Below, in pieces: positions 1 through 11,684 of a stretch of 64,000 nt of DNA. Source of the stretch: Adiantum capillus-veneris (lineage: Eukaryota > Streptophyta > Polypodiopsida > Polypodiales > Pteridaceae); NCBI GenBank assembly GCA_014529385.2, contig CM043954.1, positions 91,043,747-91,107,746 on the forward strand, given 5' to 3'. The translations under genes were made by a program, and so were the position numbers. A model generated the notes under the pieces. That model did no database searches. It saw nothing but the letters and a program-made list of their open reading frames with translations, and was not told the origin of the DNA. Position 1 is the first letter of the stretch; each line of letters begins with the position of its first letter.

Positions 1-251
1 AAAAAATTAGTGTATATGTTTTGCAACAAAAAGATATTGCATCACATTGAAAGTGTTGGCTAGAGGAGTAAATGTTAACCTGGGTGTATGATTGTTAAAA
101 CGAATATGAAGAAGAGTTCAATGTCTATGTATCTCAATGCACTATAGACAAAATAGAAGAGAATCTGTTAATAGATGTGGAAGTTGAATTACAAGAAGAC
201 CCACAACACTCGGACTCAGAACAAGATAACAACTTCACAAATTCAATATAG
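1..251 (+). pseudogene. hAT transposase, C-terminal remnant (copy A)
   Basis: This is the tail of the hAT transposase gene, cut by the window edge. The bases match the end of the transposase in copy B (around 14940-15329), including the stretch encoding KKILHHIES and a later acidic segment ending with a TAG at 249-251. In hAT transposases this region follows the C-terminal dimerisation domain. Small indels break the frame, so it is almost certainly inactive. It converges on the RING-like gene on the opposite strand with a gap of under 100 bases. This tight tail-to-tail packing suggests that the genes share one compact element. Confidence 0.7.
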
Positions 252-317
252 CTTGAGAGTAGAATGAAGATTGTGTCAAAAACCATTATGAGAGATCTTG
301 CATTCAATGTGTTTTGA

Positions 318-1387
318 TCATAAACATTGCTTCATAGTAGTGATTATACATAATTTGTCGATCTCAATTGTTATGCTCAGAACCTGCATCTTTGTTACCA
401 AATAGATTTCTAATTGTGCTAGGGGTGTCTTGGCGGGCGTGCTTAAATTTATACTCATTTGCCATGCCAAACATATAATATATTCCTTGTGGAATATCTT
501 GTGAATAGATTGCACATTAGCTACTATTTTGTCTTTAAACAAATTAAACACATGAGGTGATAATAATGGCCATGTGCCAATGTATAGAATCCACTCCATC
601 CATCAAAATTCTTGTAGCAAAGTGCACATTGGGAAGATGAAGATGCATCCAATTGCAACACAGAAATCAACTTTGGATGCAGGACGAGGTGACTAATGTG
701 TGTCCCTTGTACATGCGGAGGATTCACTTGATGTGTCACATTCTGAATATCCTGGCTTAATCAATGAATACTTTTCTCCATTCGAACCTTGGATGCTTAG
801 GGTGTTTGGGTTGCTACAGATATCCGTGTTATTTATGTATCTTTCGTTGCCAGTTGTGTCATTAAAATATCTTTCTTTCTTTTTAATTGTATGTCGGCCC
901 CTTCAGCTATCCATGCGAGCTCATCCCGTGTGAATGTGACACAACTTATCCTGGTATTATGGTAGTCACAGTTGTCTCCTTTGAGGAGAATTCTATTGGT
1001 TGTTGCTGCATAAAATGCACATAGAACATTTTTGTAAAATACAACACACAATCTGCATTGTACAATGGATAGCTAAAAAATATGAAGTAGATCCTCTCAA
1101 CGTTATCTTTGATTACTTTGTGAAGGCACTTCAATACTTTCCATCGTCCTTTCTTTATCTCCGCATCCTCACATGGCCATATTGTTTTAATCATATCCTT
1201 GGTCACTTCTTTATTGATATCTTTCCATTGAAAATGGTTTGGATTTTCCCAAAACATTGCACATTGCTTGTTGTTCTGACATACCATGCGCTAGAGATTT
1301 TATGCACTGAACCGCATTAACAACCACTTGTTGTTGATCATATGGCACCGTTTGGGTACCACAAGCTTGTTCTTCATCAGCCATAGT
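318..1387 (-). pseudogene. RING-like accessory gene of the hAT element (copy A)
   Basis: This minus-strand gene starts at the ATG complementary to 1385-1387 (MADEEQACGTQTV) and reads toward the transposase tail. An N-terminal region contains KDMIKTIWPCED and KGRWKVLKCLHK. The same region recurs in copy C, so it is conserved within the family. Near 560-640 there is a Cys/His cluster, CALC followed after about 15 residues by HGHYYHLMCLIC. It resembles a RING or RING-H2 finger, although the residue before GH is His rather than Cys. The rest reads on to about 318 after frameshifts. Frame changes near 950-1050 and near 540 make this copy a pseudogene. If the cluster is a RING, an E3 ubiquitin ligase role is possible; the N-terminal region I do not recognise. 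Confidence 0.5.
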
Positions 1388-1733
1388 ATCTTAGAGCTAC
1401 AATGCACAAATAGACAAATATTCAATATTTTTGACAAAACATTATTCTAATGATCAATAGTCTCAAAGATACCACAACATGTCGTATCTTAGTTCAATCA
1501 AATATTCTATAATTGATGCAAAAAACAAAATCACAACTAATCCAATTGAGCCACAAGACAATTGACTAAAGACATATAGATTCAAATATACTACAAATGA
1601 CTCAATGAGGTGAACCACCCCAAACCCAGATAATAGACTTTAATGCAAATAAAATACACAGACAACAAGACAAAATATGAAGTACAAATATTCAGGCCAC
1701 TTAAAAAGACGGTGCAAGTTCAACAAGTGATTG

Positions 1734-2914
1734 CTAGACAGGATTAGGGTTTGTCTTTAGATGCTCTTTGAAAAAGATCAAAACATCTGATGCGTTTCTT
1801 CTAGCTTCCCGCTCTCTTAACTTCATCCAACAGTCCACTTTTATCTGAATAGCCTTCATGGAATCTTGATCGGGGTGGTAAAATTCTTCTTCTGGGAAAC
1901 AAACTTTTCTAGCTGCACTCCAAAAGTCTATTAACATGTCAAATAGAAAACCTAATGCATAAATTCCGCTTGTTTTTTTGTATGCATATGTGCATCGTGG
2001 ATCCTATGTTTCTGGAACAATCCATGGTCGCTTTGCAATCTCTCCTTCCCTTGCTTACTTTGCGTCCAAAATTGCAAAGTCTAATTGAGCGCTTAGATGC
2101 AAATAATTATCTGATGCATGCTTGGCTGGCGTTCTAAGCATCATGTCCCAATCAATGATGTCGACATGGGGTTTATTTGCACGAGTAAAGTAAACAGATT
2201 GTGTATTAATGTGCATACACCAAAAGAGCCTGCTCCAACCCTTGCACCTTCCACCAGGGCCTCGTGGGAAATGCCAATCAGATGAGTGCACTTGGCGTTC
2301 AATGTTGTGAGCATGGTTGTGCCGGTGCCGCGAGCATCTGATCAACCACCCACAGCCGCTTGCGCATCTTGGGCCTCTTCAATCTCTTGGGTAAGGAAGC
2401 TTGGTCTTGATCTTTCACCCACTTCATGTTGACCTTCTACTCCTCCCATAGTTTGTTCCATAATTCTATTTTTGTCATATCGTAGGTGGGAGGGAGATCT
2501 TCTTTTAAGTCTCTACAATAGATTTTCATATTTTCCAATACTATCCTGACCTTGTGGTGGGGGTCGAATTCTCGGATCCCTGTAGGAATCAACAACTCAT
2601 ATTGGCCTTCACCTCACAGCCTACGCTCTATGTTCTCCCATATAGCGCTAGTGAGGTCTTTAATGAATACGCCACTTTTATTAATTTGATGTATGCGACC
2701 ATTTGCACATGATGATATTGCCAAAATAAATTCTTTTTGAATGGCATGCATAATAATTTTCTTTTGATCTGACATCATGACGATATAGTCTATTTACACA
2801 TGATGATATTGCCAAAATACATTCTTTTTTAATGGCACGCATAATAATTTTCTTTTGATCTGGTGTCATTTTTCTACTGGACAATAAAAAACAACATATC
2901 AAATAGAATTTCAT
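1734..2914 (-). pseudogene. Protein-kinase-like accessory gene of the hAT element, internally deleted (copy A)
   Basis: Reading on the minus strand, the gene begins near 2900 and ends at the stop just before 1734, after KTNPNPV. The glycine-rich loop is recognisable near 2230-2270 (VGAGSFGVC in the best frame). The sequence then jumps straight to the magnesium-binding region (IIDWDMM, near 2150). The N-lobe after the loop and the catalytic loop are therefore deleted in this copy. The C-lobe follows, with a segment equivalent to SDIYALGYL and the C-terminal part FPEEEFYHPDQD. The N-terminus carries a tandem duplication of roughly 100 bases near 2694-2870. Frameshifts and the deletion make it non-functional, but its position and orientation match copies B and C. 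Confidence 0.65.
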
Positions 2915-4668
2915 GGGTGTACTGACACTCTCACACTAGTTCAAACAAACCATAACCGCGTGACTTGAAGACTAAAAAAAATTATGCACGATTGATACAG
3001 ATTGAAAACAATATTCACTTTAACATGCTATGTTTACTCGTGTAAAATGAAAAAAAAAGTACCTTTTAAGAAAACCATCTAGATCAAACAATACATGTTA
3101 AAAAACTAAAACATTCCAACATATTGTCTGCAAACCATTAGAAATGAGTTCATATTTTGCACGGTGCACTCTCACACTAGTTCAAACAAACCATACCCTG
3201 ACTTAAAGACTTCAAAAAATTGTGCAAGATTATACTCATTCAGGTTGACAATCATTTTCACTTTAAGATGCTATGTTTAATCATATAAAATGCAATAAAA
3301 ACAAGTAGCTCTTAAGAAAATCATCAAGATCCAACAGAACGGGTTAAAATCCCAAAACATTTCAAAATATTTCGATAGAACATAAAACGTGAGTTTATAT
3401 TTTGCACATTATCACTTCAAAAAAATGTGCCATTAGAAGACATATGCATCGTGATGTATATATTGCCAATTTCATTTTAGCTCATTTAAAACATTGATAG
3501 TATACAAACCACTCATAAATTGCAATTTGCAAAGAGCGTCTTGCTCTTTAAAAAGATTAAAATAAATGTCTTACGTGCAAAATGTGTACATATGCTTTTT
3601 TAAATTGAAAGTATATTAGCTATTTGTAGACATAGAAAAATAACATAGTGTGAATATTACTTATGTAACTGTAGCATTTAAAATAGCAACGATGATTGAT
3701 GAATAAAACATTCTTTTGAATATGATTAAATAGTATATATTTTCACAAGAACACATAAACACAACAATTTTAAACAATTCAAACATTTGTATATGAAATA
3801 CTCTTCAGGCCGCGTTATCGACCAAGTATTTCATATACTTAATACTTAAAAAATGAATTGCAAGTGCACATACAAATTATATGGCATTCGTACCACCAAT
3901 TAACAACCTGAACGCCACATGTATGCAAAAAAAAAAGCTTCTAACAAACGGCACTCATTTAGCCGCGTTACTAATTGAGTGCCACCCGAATCTAAAGAGC
4001 AATAATAGCTTGCATACAAGCATCATATAGCCACTTTACCGATCAATGCCCATATGTTTTTTTGGAAAGGGAAAGGGAAGCTGACTCACCATAACAATAC
4101 TAGAATCGATGCGTTACCGATGGAGTACTCAGACAGTGAGCCAATACTTACCACAAGGACACGATATTCCCCGTGTCACTGAGGTGATGCCCCCGTGGTA
4201 AGCATTGTTCCGTAGAACAACTTATACACACACTCACATTGTGTGGTAAGGTACCTTATGACTGTCGTGCAATATGACAAAAGGCACGCTACCACACAAC
4301 GCACACACGCACACGCACACGCACAACACACACCCAGGTCATGTGGTCAGGTACTCTACTACTACCGTGCATTGCGATGTAAACATGCTCCCACACGACC
4401 CTCTCTCTCTCTTTGAGTGGCTCAAGAAATAACATCCAAAGGGCTCGATTCGGGCCCTATATATATTATGTTGCGGGCCTACTAGGCATTAGGATTTTCA
4501 TTGCGGGCCCTTAGGGAAAACACTAATGCCTGGCAGGCTCGTAGGAATTTTTTTTTTTGCTCGACGGGATTTTTGTGGGTTTCCAGGTTACTCTCAGCCG
4601 GCTTGTTTATGATCATGTTAAGTGTGATTATGTAAATTTTATATAATTACTTAAATATTAAATCCTTG
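2915..4668. repeat. Non-coding subterminal region and right end of hAT copy A
   Basis: About 1.75 kb of AT-rich DNA has no credible reading frame but is shared with copy C (43000-44796) and, in part, with copy B (16680-16920 and 19390-19909). Landmarks include repeated short units such as TTCACTTTAA and CACTCTCACACTAG, a set of CGCGTTACCGA-type motifs every 60-100 bases (3810-4120), and mirrored GTGTGGTAAGGTACC and TACCACACA motifs near 4240-4340. Repeated motifs near the ends are typical binding sites for hAT transposases, so a subterminal binding region is likely. The last 200 bases hold GGGCCC-rich segments that are inverted relative to the left end of copies B and C. Confidence 0.6.
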
Positions 4669-5513
4669 ACATCAGCTCCCACTCACCATGTCCACCGCCT
4701 TGTCTGACATGAGATGTGCAAGATGGTAGCAATGATTGGAACACCTCAATAAATTTTTTATTCGTCCGGAATCTTGTGACATAGGCCTAAAATCCCACAA
4801 AAAATAAAAGGCCAAAGTTGCGCTCTTACATGATCACACGCTCTCCAGTTATTTGTTTAATGGGCAAGTGGAGGTACCTCTGACCAGTTGATATGCACGC
4901 TGCCAATTCTCCGGAGTTTTGATGGCAACAACTAGTCCTCATGCTAGGGCGAAGACAACTCTACAAGAGCCATGCTAGGCAGTACCAAAGCTCATTAGGC
5001 TCATTTATGGCTACGGAGGGGTGAAATTTGTCACTATGTCAAAATCAGCATAGTTCCCAAATGCTAGGCATAGTAGAACAAAGACTCCTAATATTTCTCG
5101 CGTGACCAGGACACAGTCATAGTTACTACTAATAGAGTGTATTATCTATGCCCATTTTGGTTGGTTGAATGAAATGAATTTTGGCGAGTCGGTTGTAGGG
5201 CGGGTAGACTCATATCAAAATAGAAGCACACATTGATGGAAATCTAGACTGAGTCCATGCCCCATACATCAATATTCTTAAATCAGCATCATGTTGAATC
5301 CAATGTGATTGGGTCTTCACTACTATGTCTGTCACTAATTGACCTCTCAAGGTCCTCCAAACTCAACGCCTCGTCAAGATTGTTCAATATATTCGGTTTG
5401 ACATCACCTTCACTAGCTCTTACACCTAAGGTAGGCCAAATGGTTGAGGGCAAAGGAAGTTCTAAATTTCCAATTACTAACCTTGCATGCACTAGTAGTT
5501 GGTACTCGTGTCA
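4669..5513. other. Unassigned spacer between hAT copy A and the CACTA element
   Basis: I see no recognisable gene or repeat family here. Open frames around 5257-5513 exist on both strands (for example a minus-strand segment containing LDEALSLEDLERS). None shows a domain I can name. Confidence 0.4.
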
Positions 5514-6435
5514 CACTACAAGATGTTGTGTGCTCTTGTGACGCTTTTAGCGACGGAAATACACTGGGTTTTTATAACCCTCGGCGTCGCTAAGAGCGTC
5601 GATGCGGGGACGTCGCTATATGCGTCGCTACGGCAGTCGCTATGAGCGTCGCTATAGGCGTGGCTATATAGAGACGTTTATAGTGACGTCTATAGCGACG
5701 CTGCAGGGCCATCAATAGCGACGATGCAGAGCCTAATATAGCGACGCTCATAGCGACGCCGGAGATGAAATTTTTTTGGTGGCAGGGCATCCACCCATCA
5801 ACCATATTGAATGTTTTATTTGTCTATTTACCTTTGAAAAAAAGTGCAAAGGTAAATATAGACCCAAAATAGTCACCCACAAGACAATATAATCATTAAC
5901 TCCATCATCCATAGTACGTATTGTTTACAAAATAAAGATACAAAAATGACAAGCGTGAATTGATGAAAGTAAATCAATGACAATTGTACACAACAACAAA
6001 ATCACTTGATTGTTAATCATTGCAAATGTAATAGTTACAAACCATTGTCATTATTTAAAAAATATACATGGTTTTTAAAAAGACGTATAAAATTCGTCTC
6101 ATGATACATAAGCTATGACAAAAAGAAACTAATGCTATCTAGCTATGGCTAAACTGACGTCGTCTAATCAGACGTCTCATCGCGTCCAAGCGACGTATCT
6201 GTCGGATTCTGCAAAAAAAAACAATAAGATAGCTTTTTGTAAGTATAAACATATAGCGATGCTTATAAAACAATACAATAAATAGAAAAGAATAAACCCT
6301 AATACTAACCATGCTGCCGCGAGAAGTCAGGATGTCTATAAGGACGTTTAAGCCCTTCCTGCCTGCGTACTCACGCTCGTACGGTGTGGGATCACGTCCT
6401 GTAAATGACCACTGTCAAAACATACAAAGAATCCA

Positions 6436-7187
6436 TTATGTTAGAATTTCAAATCCCATAAACCCTAAACTATCGAACATAGATGCGAAAACACTTACAA
6501 AATCGGCCTCAAATGATGCCCACCCGCTGCTCCCCAAGTGGTGCGAGCTCCCTGTCTCTACTGGCGTTGTGGCTACCTCCTTTTGTTGCTTCCACTTGTC
6601 GGGATTCTCGCGCGCTTCTTTCTTCGCATGCTTCCAATCTTTTTTGGCCAGCCAATCTGGTCTGCTCCACCCATGCTTAATTGCTTTTTGCACTTCGGAA
6701 CGCTTATGCTTGCAGTATTCGCGCATTCGAACCTTCATCACATCTTCATTGAAGCGGTCATCCCGTGTTGGAATGGGAAACTCGTCATGAAGCATGCTGA
6801 TGACTTTGTCTTTTAATTCATTCGGTACTTCACTCCAGGTTTTTAGTATGTAGTGCTAAACACCTGAGAGCAAAGACCACGCATGCGCGAAGTCACCTTC
6901 TTGCCTTCATCATCCAAGATGATGCAGCCGCTGAAGTCGACGGAGTAAGGCAAGCCCTCTCGCCGCTGACGCGTGAACTTGGGTGTCTCGTCAGGGGTCT
7001 CTAGCGGCGTGTCAACAAGGGTACGAACGCCAGGAGTCTCCACTAGAGTTCGAGCCTTGAAGCGAGGAGTGTCCCCTCGAGTGACTCCTGGAGGAGTAGC
7101 TAGTGGTGTGTAGCTGCGGGGAACGACAGTCAGGCGCACAAAACCTGGTGTCGATGGCGATGCCATGGCTGGTGTCGGGACGGGCAA
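6436..7187 (-). pseudogene. CACTA-element accessory protein, one-base frameshift
   Basis: This minus-strand reading frame starts at ATG 7185-7187. The N-terminal part is rich in Thr-Pro (repeated TPG, DTP and ETP units). After it comes LPYSVDFSGCIILDD, then a basic region with WSEVPNELKDKVI, RMREYCKHKRSEVQ, SRPDWLAKKDW and NPDKWKQQK. The basic part has the layout of the plant transposon-associated family often annotated as Transposase_24 or Ptta/En/Spm. The first part ends at a TAA just after VFSTTY. The second part continues in the neighbouring frame from the same place (ILKTWSEVP), so a single-base frameshift near 6843-6850 splits the gene. The family assignment is by pattern and is moderately uncertain. 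Confidence 0.6.
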
Positions 7188-7350
7188 ATAAGGGGAGGGT
7201 AAAGAGCCTCGTCAAACACGAGGCGGTGTCGAGGCATCGGTGGCGCCACCCCCACAACAACCGCCACCGCCACCGCCACCGCCACCACTAGAGCGCCGGT
7301 GCCTAGACGAGTGTGAAGATCATCTCGTCGACACCGAAGCTTCGGAGCGC

Positions 7351-7353
<3 letters not shown>

Positions 7354-7434
<81 letters not shown>
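7354..7434. repeat. (AG)n microsatellite inside the CACTA element
   Basis: About 81 bases of uninterrupted AG dinucleotide. It generates long artificial ER/SL reading frames on both strands that are not genes. Confidence 0.97.
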
Positions 7435-7437
<3 letters not shown>

Positions 7438-7597
7438 GGGACCATGAGAGTGAGGAGAGGGAAGGAGCATACCTGGCTCTCCTTACTCTCCTCATATGTG
7501 TGTGTGTGTGTGTGTGTGTGAGAGAGGGAGAGAGAAAGAGGGGAAGGGAACATGAGAGTGAGGAGAGGGAAGGAGCATACCTGGCTCTCCTTCCTCT

Positions 7598-7673
<76 letters not shown>
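7435..7673. repeat. Tandem duplication with (TG)n and (AG)n tracts
   Basis: Two copies of a roughly 110-base unit (about 7438-7545 and 7548-7673) share GAGAGTGAGGAGAGGGAAGG and CATACCTGGCTCTCCTT. Each is followed by a (TG)n tract and then an AG-rich tract (7637-7673 in the second copy). They lie between the CACTA gene and the right subterminal repeats and look like local slippage expansion. Confidence 0.85.
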
Positions 7674-7676
<3 letters not shown>

Positions 7677-7870
7677 ACCTTGCTTGCTTGAGCGCGTGTT
7701 GAAAACTCAGATCTAAGATCTGAGTTTTTGGACGCTCTCGGTTATTTTTTTAAGCCCTGGCGGCATCGCTATGTTGCAAGTAACATAGCGACGCATATAG
7801 CGACGTCGTGCTTTTTCATTTTTGAGCGTCGCACTACGAGTGTCGCTACTATTAAGCACGTCTTGTAGTG

Positions 7871-8367
7871 TCAATTTACTTTCCTCGATGAAATTTCAAA
7901 TGTCATGAATATTAATTTATAATCTTCTAGAAGTATTTCTAACTTAAATTGGACGCTTAAGTCCAAAGAAAATAAAAAGAGAACAAGTGAAATCGATAAA
8001 GTGCTAATGGACCAACATGTCAAGGCTTGGGACGAAAAGGTTCAGGTCAAGGAAAGATAAATGTATCCCGAGTAGCCTTGATCAAAGCTACAAGACAAAG
8101 GAGATGATCAAGAGCAATTATAAAAGTTTAACAAATTAGAAAGTGATTGTGCTAAGTTCAAATCATCTTTAGACTCCAAGTATGAATCTGGAAATCCTTA
8201 GGGTGAAATTATAACTTTCCACAAAAATTGTCTAAATCTAGTAGGTCTAAAATTAGCAGGTTTTAGGAGCAACTTGGTGGCACCTCCAAAGCATTGTGCT
8301 AAGGTTTCACAAAGGAGGTGAAAGTTTTATATCCCAAAGGGTGAATTTATTTTTACCAAATTTATTT
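7871..8367. other. Unassigned spacer
   Basis: AT-rich DNA after the CACTA element. I see no credible gene, RNA or repeat in it. Confidence 0.4.
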
Positions 8368-8796
8368 TTACCGTTCATAATATCTTGCATCATGCACATC
8401 GGTTACTTGTAGAATAGCTCCTTTGAAATATTCCCAATTGTCGTCATCAGCTTCAGTAAGCTGTTGAATCTTCTCCTTCAAATTTGAACTCACTAACTTA
8501 TCAAAGGATCTATTCATTAACTCTTCTAGTACCCCTCTTAACTTGGTTTCCAACTCATAGCACTATAGGTATCCCTTTGAATCATAACCATCAAAGACTC
8601 ACTTCTCATCTTATACCGCATCCAATGACGCATGCAAATCTTCATCCATTTTCTTCTTCACTTTCATTTCAAGCAAAGATCCTTGGACCAATTGGAGCAT
8701 CTTTGACAAACCTAGAACTGCTAGATTTCTATCAAATCCTTTGGAACTTACTGTTTCCATGAGCTTCATCATCTGATCTAAATTCTCCATCTTCAC
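8368..8796 (-). pseudogene. Unrecognised reading frame broken by three in-frame stops
   Basis: On the minus strand a single frame runs from ATG 8794-8796 (MKMENLDQMMKLMETVSS) to a stop before 8368 (DVHDARYYER), about 143 codons. It is interrupted by TAA, TGA and TAG between 8554 and 8610. The frame is kept across all three stops and the residues on both sides look alike: charged, helical and Lys/Glu/Leu-rich (LEELMNRSFDKLVSS, LKEKIQQLTEADDD). This suggests one former coding region. Each stop could have come from CAA, CGA or CAG by a C-to-T change. I cannot name the family; a short helical host protein or part of a retroelement gag would both fit. Confidence 0.4.
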
Positions 8797-10321
8797 CTCC
8801 TATCTCGGCTCGTTGTGCGTCAAGTTCACCACGTTGTCAAGGGATAAGGGGTTCAAAAGGAGAGTCAGGTCAGCATTCGGCTGCTAGTTGTGGAGAAAGA
8901 GAGAGGGAGGAGATGCTTGACACCACACAATAGACTAATAACCACTTGGAAACTTGCAAACAAAACACAAGAACAATTGAATTTGATAACACGGATGAGA
9001 ACCAACACTTGATTGCCAAAGCGGTGTCGTTAACGACATTCGTAATTGGATTAACTATAATTACAGAGTTTAAGCTCCTTTACAAAGGGTTTAAGCCTAA
9101 TTAGATTAGCACCATTTGTTTCCTAACACTCAATGATGATGATAGAGCACCCAAAAAAGGAGATAGAGCTCACAATGATGAAGACAATGCCCTCCTCTAT
9201 TGCTTTCCTCCCTTCAATTGCCAAGAGCGTCCCTTGTCTTGTTCTGTTTGCTCTCCACAAGAACTCTCAAAAACTCACTCTGTCTCCATCTCTAGTTGCC
9301 AAAAAAAAAAACCAACTCTACCTTTGAATCTTCTAATTTTGGCTAACTTGGGCTCCAAGTTTCATATGAGCAACCCCTTCTTTGTAGTGCTGTTGGTGCT
9401 CCCTCACCTTCCCTTCAAAAGTATTATAGCATGGGAGCACCCCGTAGTGAGATTCACACCATTGATTATTGACGATGATGGCCCTTCCTTGTTGCACACG
9501 CTCGAATGCACCAAAATTGGCCAAGACACTACCCAAAGATGCTCACAGTAGCGCCGGGGCCTTGCCGCCATAGCTTCACGCACTAAGGAGATCCTCCTCC
9601 ACATTGAGACCAACCTAGTGTGACGGTTCTAGATATATACCCTATTGCGTGGCCTCACAATGTAGTACATGGGATTTCCCTACCTACCACGTGGACGCTT
9701 GTGGTTAATTGCCCCTCAAATAGAACAAAACTTCACAAAATTGTGAGAAAGAAAAACTTCTTTTCCCTCCAAATTCAATCCTCTGCTATTTGTTGCTCAC
9801 AAACTTGATTGCCAAGCCATCGAGCCCTGACAAAACTCCATCTTCCCAACTTCAACATGCTTGGACTTTGCCGCTTCTTGACTTTTCCAGACCCTCCATC
9901 CAAAGTGAAAAAACCCAAGAAAATTCACCAGGCACCTCATCGCTAGTAACTGATGCCGACGTCAACTCACTATATCTTGCCAATCCAAGCTCCAATTAAG
10001 GAGCCGTAAAAATAGGCTTGCTGAGAACTTTGAGCACTACAGTTCAAATAAATAAACTTCCAATTCTAGCATCTTCAAATATACTCTTTTTCAGCATCAT
10101 CAAGACAATTTTTGGCCTTTCAAAGATGCATCTGGCATACATTTAGCATTAAGCTGGCATGCTATCAGCCCTAATCATTGGTTAATAAACACATAGCCTT
10201 CAAAGAAGATTAACTTGCATTCCTTTTCTCATTTTTCCTTCATGGAAGCGGAGCTGAACGACAATAGCAAGAATATAGAATACTTGGTAGGGTTACCATC
10301 TTTAGTGTCTTCTACAGGCTA
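8797..10321. other. Unassigned region with short broken reading frames
   Basis: Minus-strand open stretches at 9333-9613 switch frame near 9530 (REAMAARPRRYCEHL, then NFGAFERVQQGRAIIV) and may be a remnant of one coding segment. I do not recognise it. The rest (9620-10321) contains a plus-strand open stretch at 9790-9999 without a recognisable domain. No RNA gene or clear repeat is visible. Confidence 0.3.
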
Positions 10322-10427
10322 CCATGAGAATCACGTTAATAATTAAATTAATCATGTCTTTTTCATGTGTAATTACTCACGTTATTAATGATATGACATG
10401 ATTGTGATCACGTCAGTGAAATCCATG
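10322..10427 (-). repeat. Isolated hAT terminal sequence in inverse orientation
   Basis: Read on the minus strand, this segment begins CATGGATTTCACTGACGTGA and continues with TAATAACGTGAGTAATTAC and ATGAAAAAGACATG. It aligns with the left end of hAT copy B (CAAGGATTTCACTGACGTAA at 11685, then AATAATGTAAGTAATTA and ATGAAATAGACGTG) over about 100 bases. It faces copy B across 1.26 kb. It may be the remains of another copy inserted in the opposite direction, or a minimal derivative. Confidence 0.6.
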
Positions 10428-11684
10428 ATGCCAAGGCTGGGAACCTCTCATAAAGAAATACATCCAAATCAACTCATACAAAATAAACTTACGGAACGAA
10501 GACTCAATTAGGAGTTCTCTACTCAAAAGGTAAAGTGTAAGAAACCATTATGCTTTGCTCAAACAATTCCACACAAACTCCATAGGAACATCGTTTTTAA
10601 AATTTTGCATACATGATAAATTTCCATATGCAAAATACTACTTTGCAATTTTTTATAGATCTATTAAACTATTGACTTTTTAACTGCACTTTTTGCACTT
10701 CCAATGAAATTTTGTCAACTCCATATTTAAAAGGTTAGAACATACTTGTGTATAGGGCACATTCCACTTAACCATTTGTCAAGTCCACCTAAATGTTCTA
10801 AACATCCACAAAAATCAAGTAAATAAGCTGCTTATAATCCACGAAGATCCTTTGAACCAGTTCAATTATAATTTGATCTGCACGCAATAATTCTTGATCA
10901 TTATATATGATGCAACCACTGCCTCTTCCAAAAATTAGCAAGTCCAAACTCTGGAATACATGAAAATAAAAAATTGATATTCCACTATCCACATCTGACA
11001 GTCAATCCTATAAGGATCCACTTCTATTGTCTCATTCGCTTTAAAACACATATCTTCTACGAAAAGTATGTTTGAATTGACAACAACTTGTCCCACATCA
11101 ATTTCAAAAAGCACATCCATTGAACTTAAACTAAAAGTTTCATCATTCTTCATTTCAAACATCTTTAGTTGGTCCACAAAACTTGTTAAACCTGATTTAG
11201 ACTCTTGAAAGACTTGCTCTTGATAGTCCAGTTGCTAAATTCTCTTAGTGAGAATTTCATCTCATCAAAATTTGACCACAAATCAATCCACTTGGCTAAA
11301 TTCTCTGCAACTCATATATTCTTGCTTGATATCCACGTGTGACATCAAAATCTATCCTTCAAAACATTCAAAATCAAAACTGTCATTCTCTTGATCATCC
11401 ATAACATCTGACACAATGATCTGACTGTTGTGCCTCTCACGCGATCCCTACCCACTCCTCTATGTCCAACCATGGTGGCTTTGCCTCATTATTCTTGTAT
11501 CTATCTTGTGCCTCTGATAAAAAATGTGACATCATCATAATAATCACGTACAAGATCCAATCATTGGAGACTGGATCATAGCCATCTGCTGGAATGTACT
11601 CTCTGTGAATGGCATCAATGATGTAATTCTCTCTCTTGATCTTGAGCATCCAAATGCTCCATCATATAGTGCCCAAATTGCACC
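10428..11684 (-). other. Region between two inverted hAT ends, with unrecognised minus-strand frames
   Basis: Between the two hAT-like ends the minus strand has open stretches at 11437-11649 (MLKIKRENYIIDAIH, NNEAKPPWLDIEEWVG), 10935-11177 (acidic, VLFEIDVGQVVVNSN) and 10798-10992. They follow each other on the same strand and could be pieces of one decayed gene. I cannot assign a family. Confidence 0.3.

Larger units (their letters stand above)
1..4668 (+). mobile_element. hAT transposon copy A, 3' part (left end outside window)
   Basis: This is the right-hand portion of the same multi-gene hAT family seen at 11685 and 38544. In order it holds the last codons of the transposase (plus strand), a RING-like gene and a kinase-like gene (both minus strand), then about 1.8 kb of AT-rich non-coding DNA. 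The right end reads ...TTAAATATTAAATCCTTG. Its reverse complement starts CAAGGATTTAA, matching the CAAGGATTTCACTG start of copy B and the CAGGGATTTCATTG start of copy C. The left end lies outside the window, so no target duplication can be tested. Confidence 0.8.
5514..7870 (-). mobile_element. CACTA (En/Spm-type) DNA transposon with intact ends
   Basis: The element starts CACTACAAGATGT at 5514 and ends in the inverted form TCTTGTAGTG at 7870. It is flanked by a perfect 3-bp direct repeat TCA (5511-5513 and 7871-7873), which is the target duplication length of CACTA elements. Both ends carry many copies of a TAGCGACG/CGTCGCTA motif (5540-5760 and 7760-7860). Such subterminal arrays are the usual transposase binding sites of this superfamily. 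At 2357 bp it is far smaller than an autonomous CACTA element and lacks a recognisable DDE transposase. It is therefore probably a non-autonomous derivative that keeps one accessory-type gene. Confidence 0.93.

Noticed and set aside
1000-1320. Plus-strand frame over the RING-like gene
   Set aside because: It is the complement of the conserved minus-strand gene; copy C conserves the minus-strand residues and not this frame.
7354-7673. Long SL/RE and VCVC reading frames
   Set aside because: They are translations of AG and TG microsatellites; the same happens at 36706-36785 and 44406-44509.
8554-8610. Stops repaired by U-to-C RNA editing, known in fern organelles
   Set aside because: The stops would fit, but this is nuclear, transposon-rich DNA with other frameshifts. 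Deamination after silencing is simpler.
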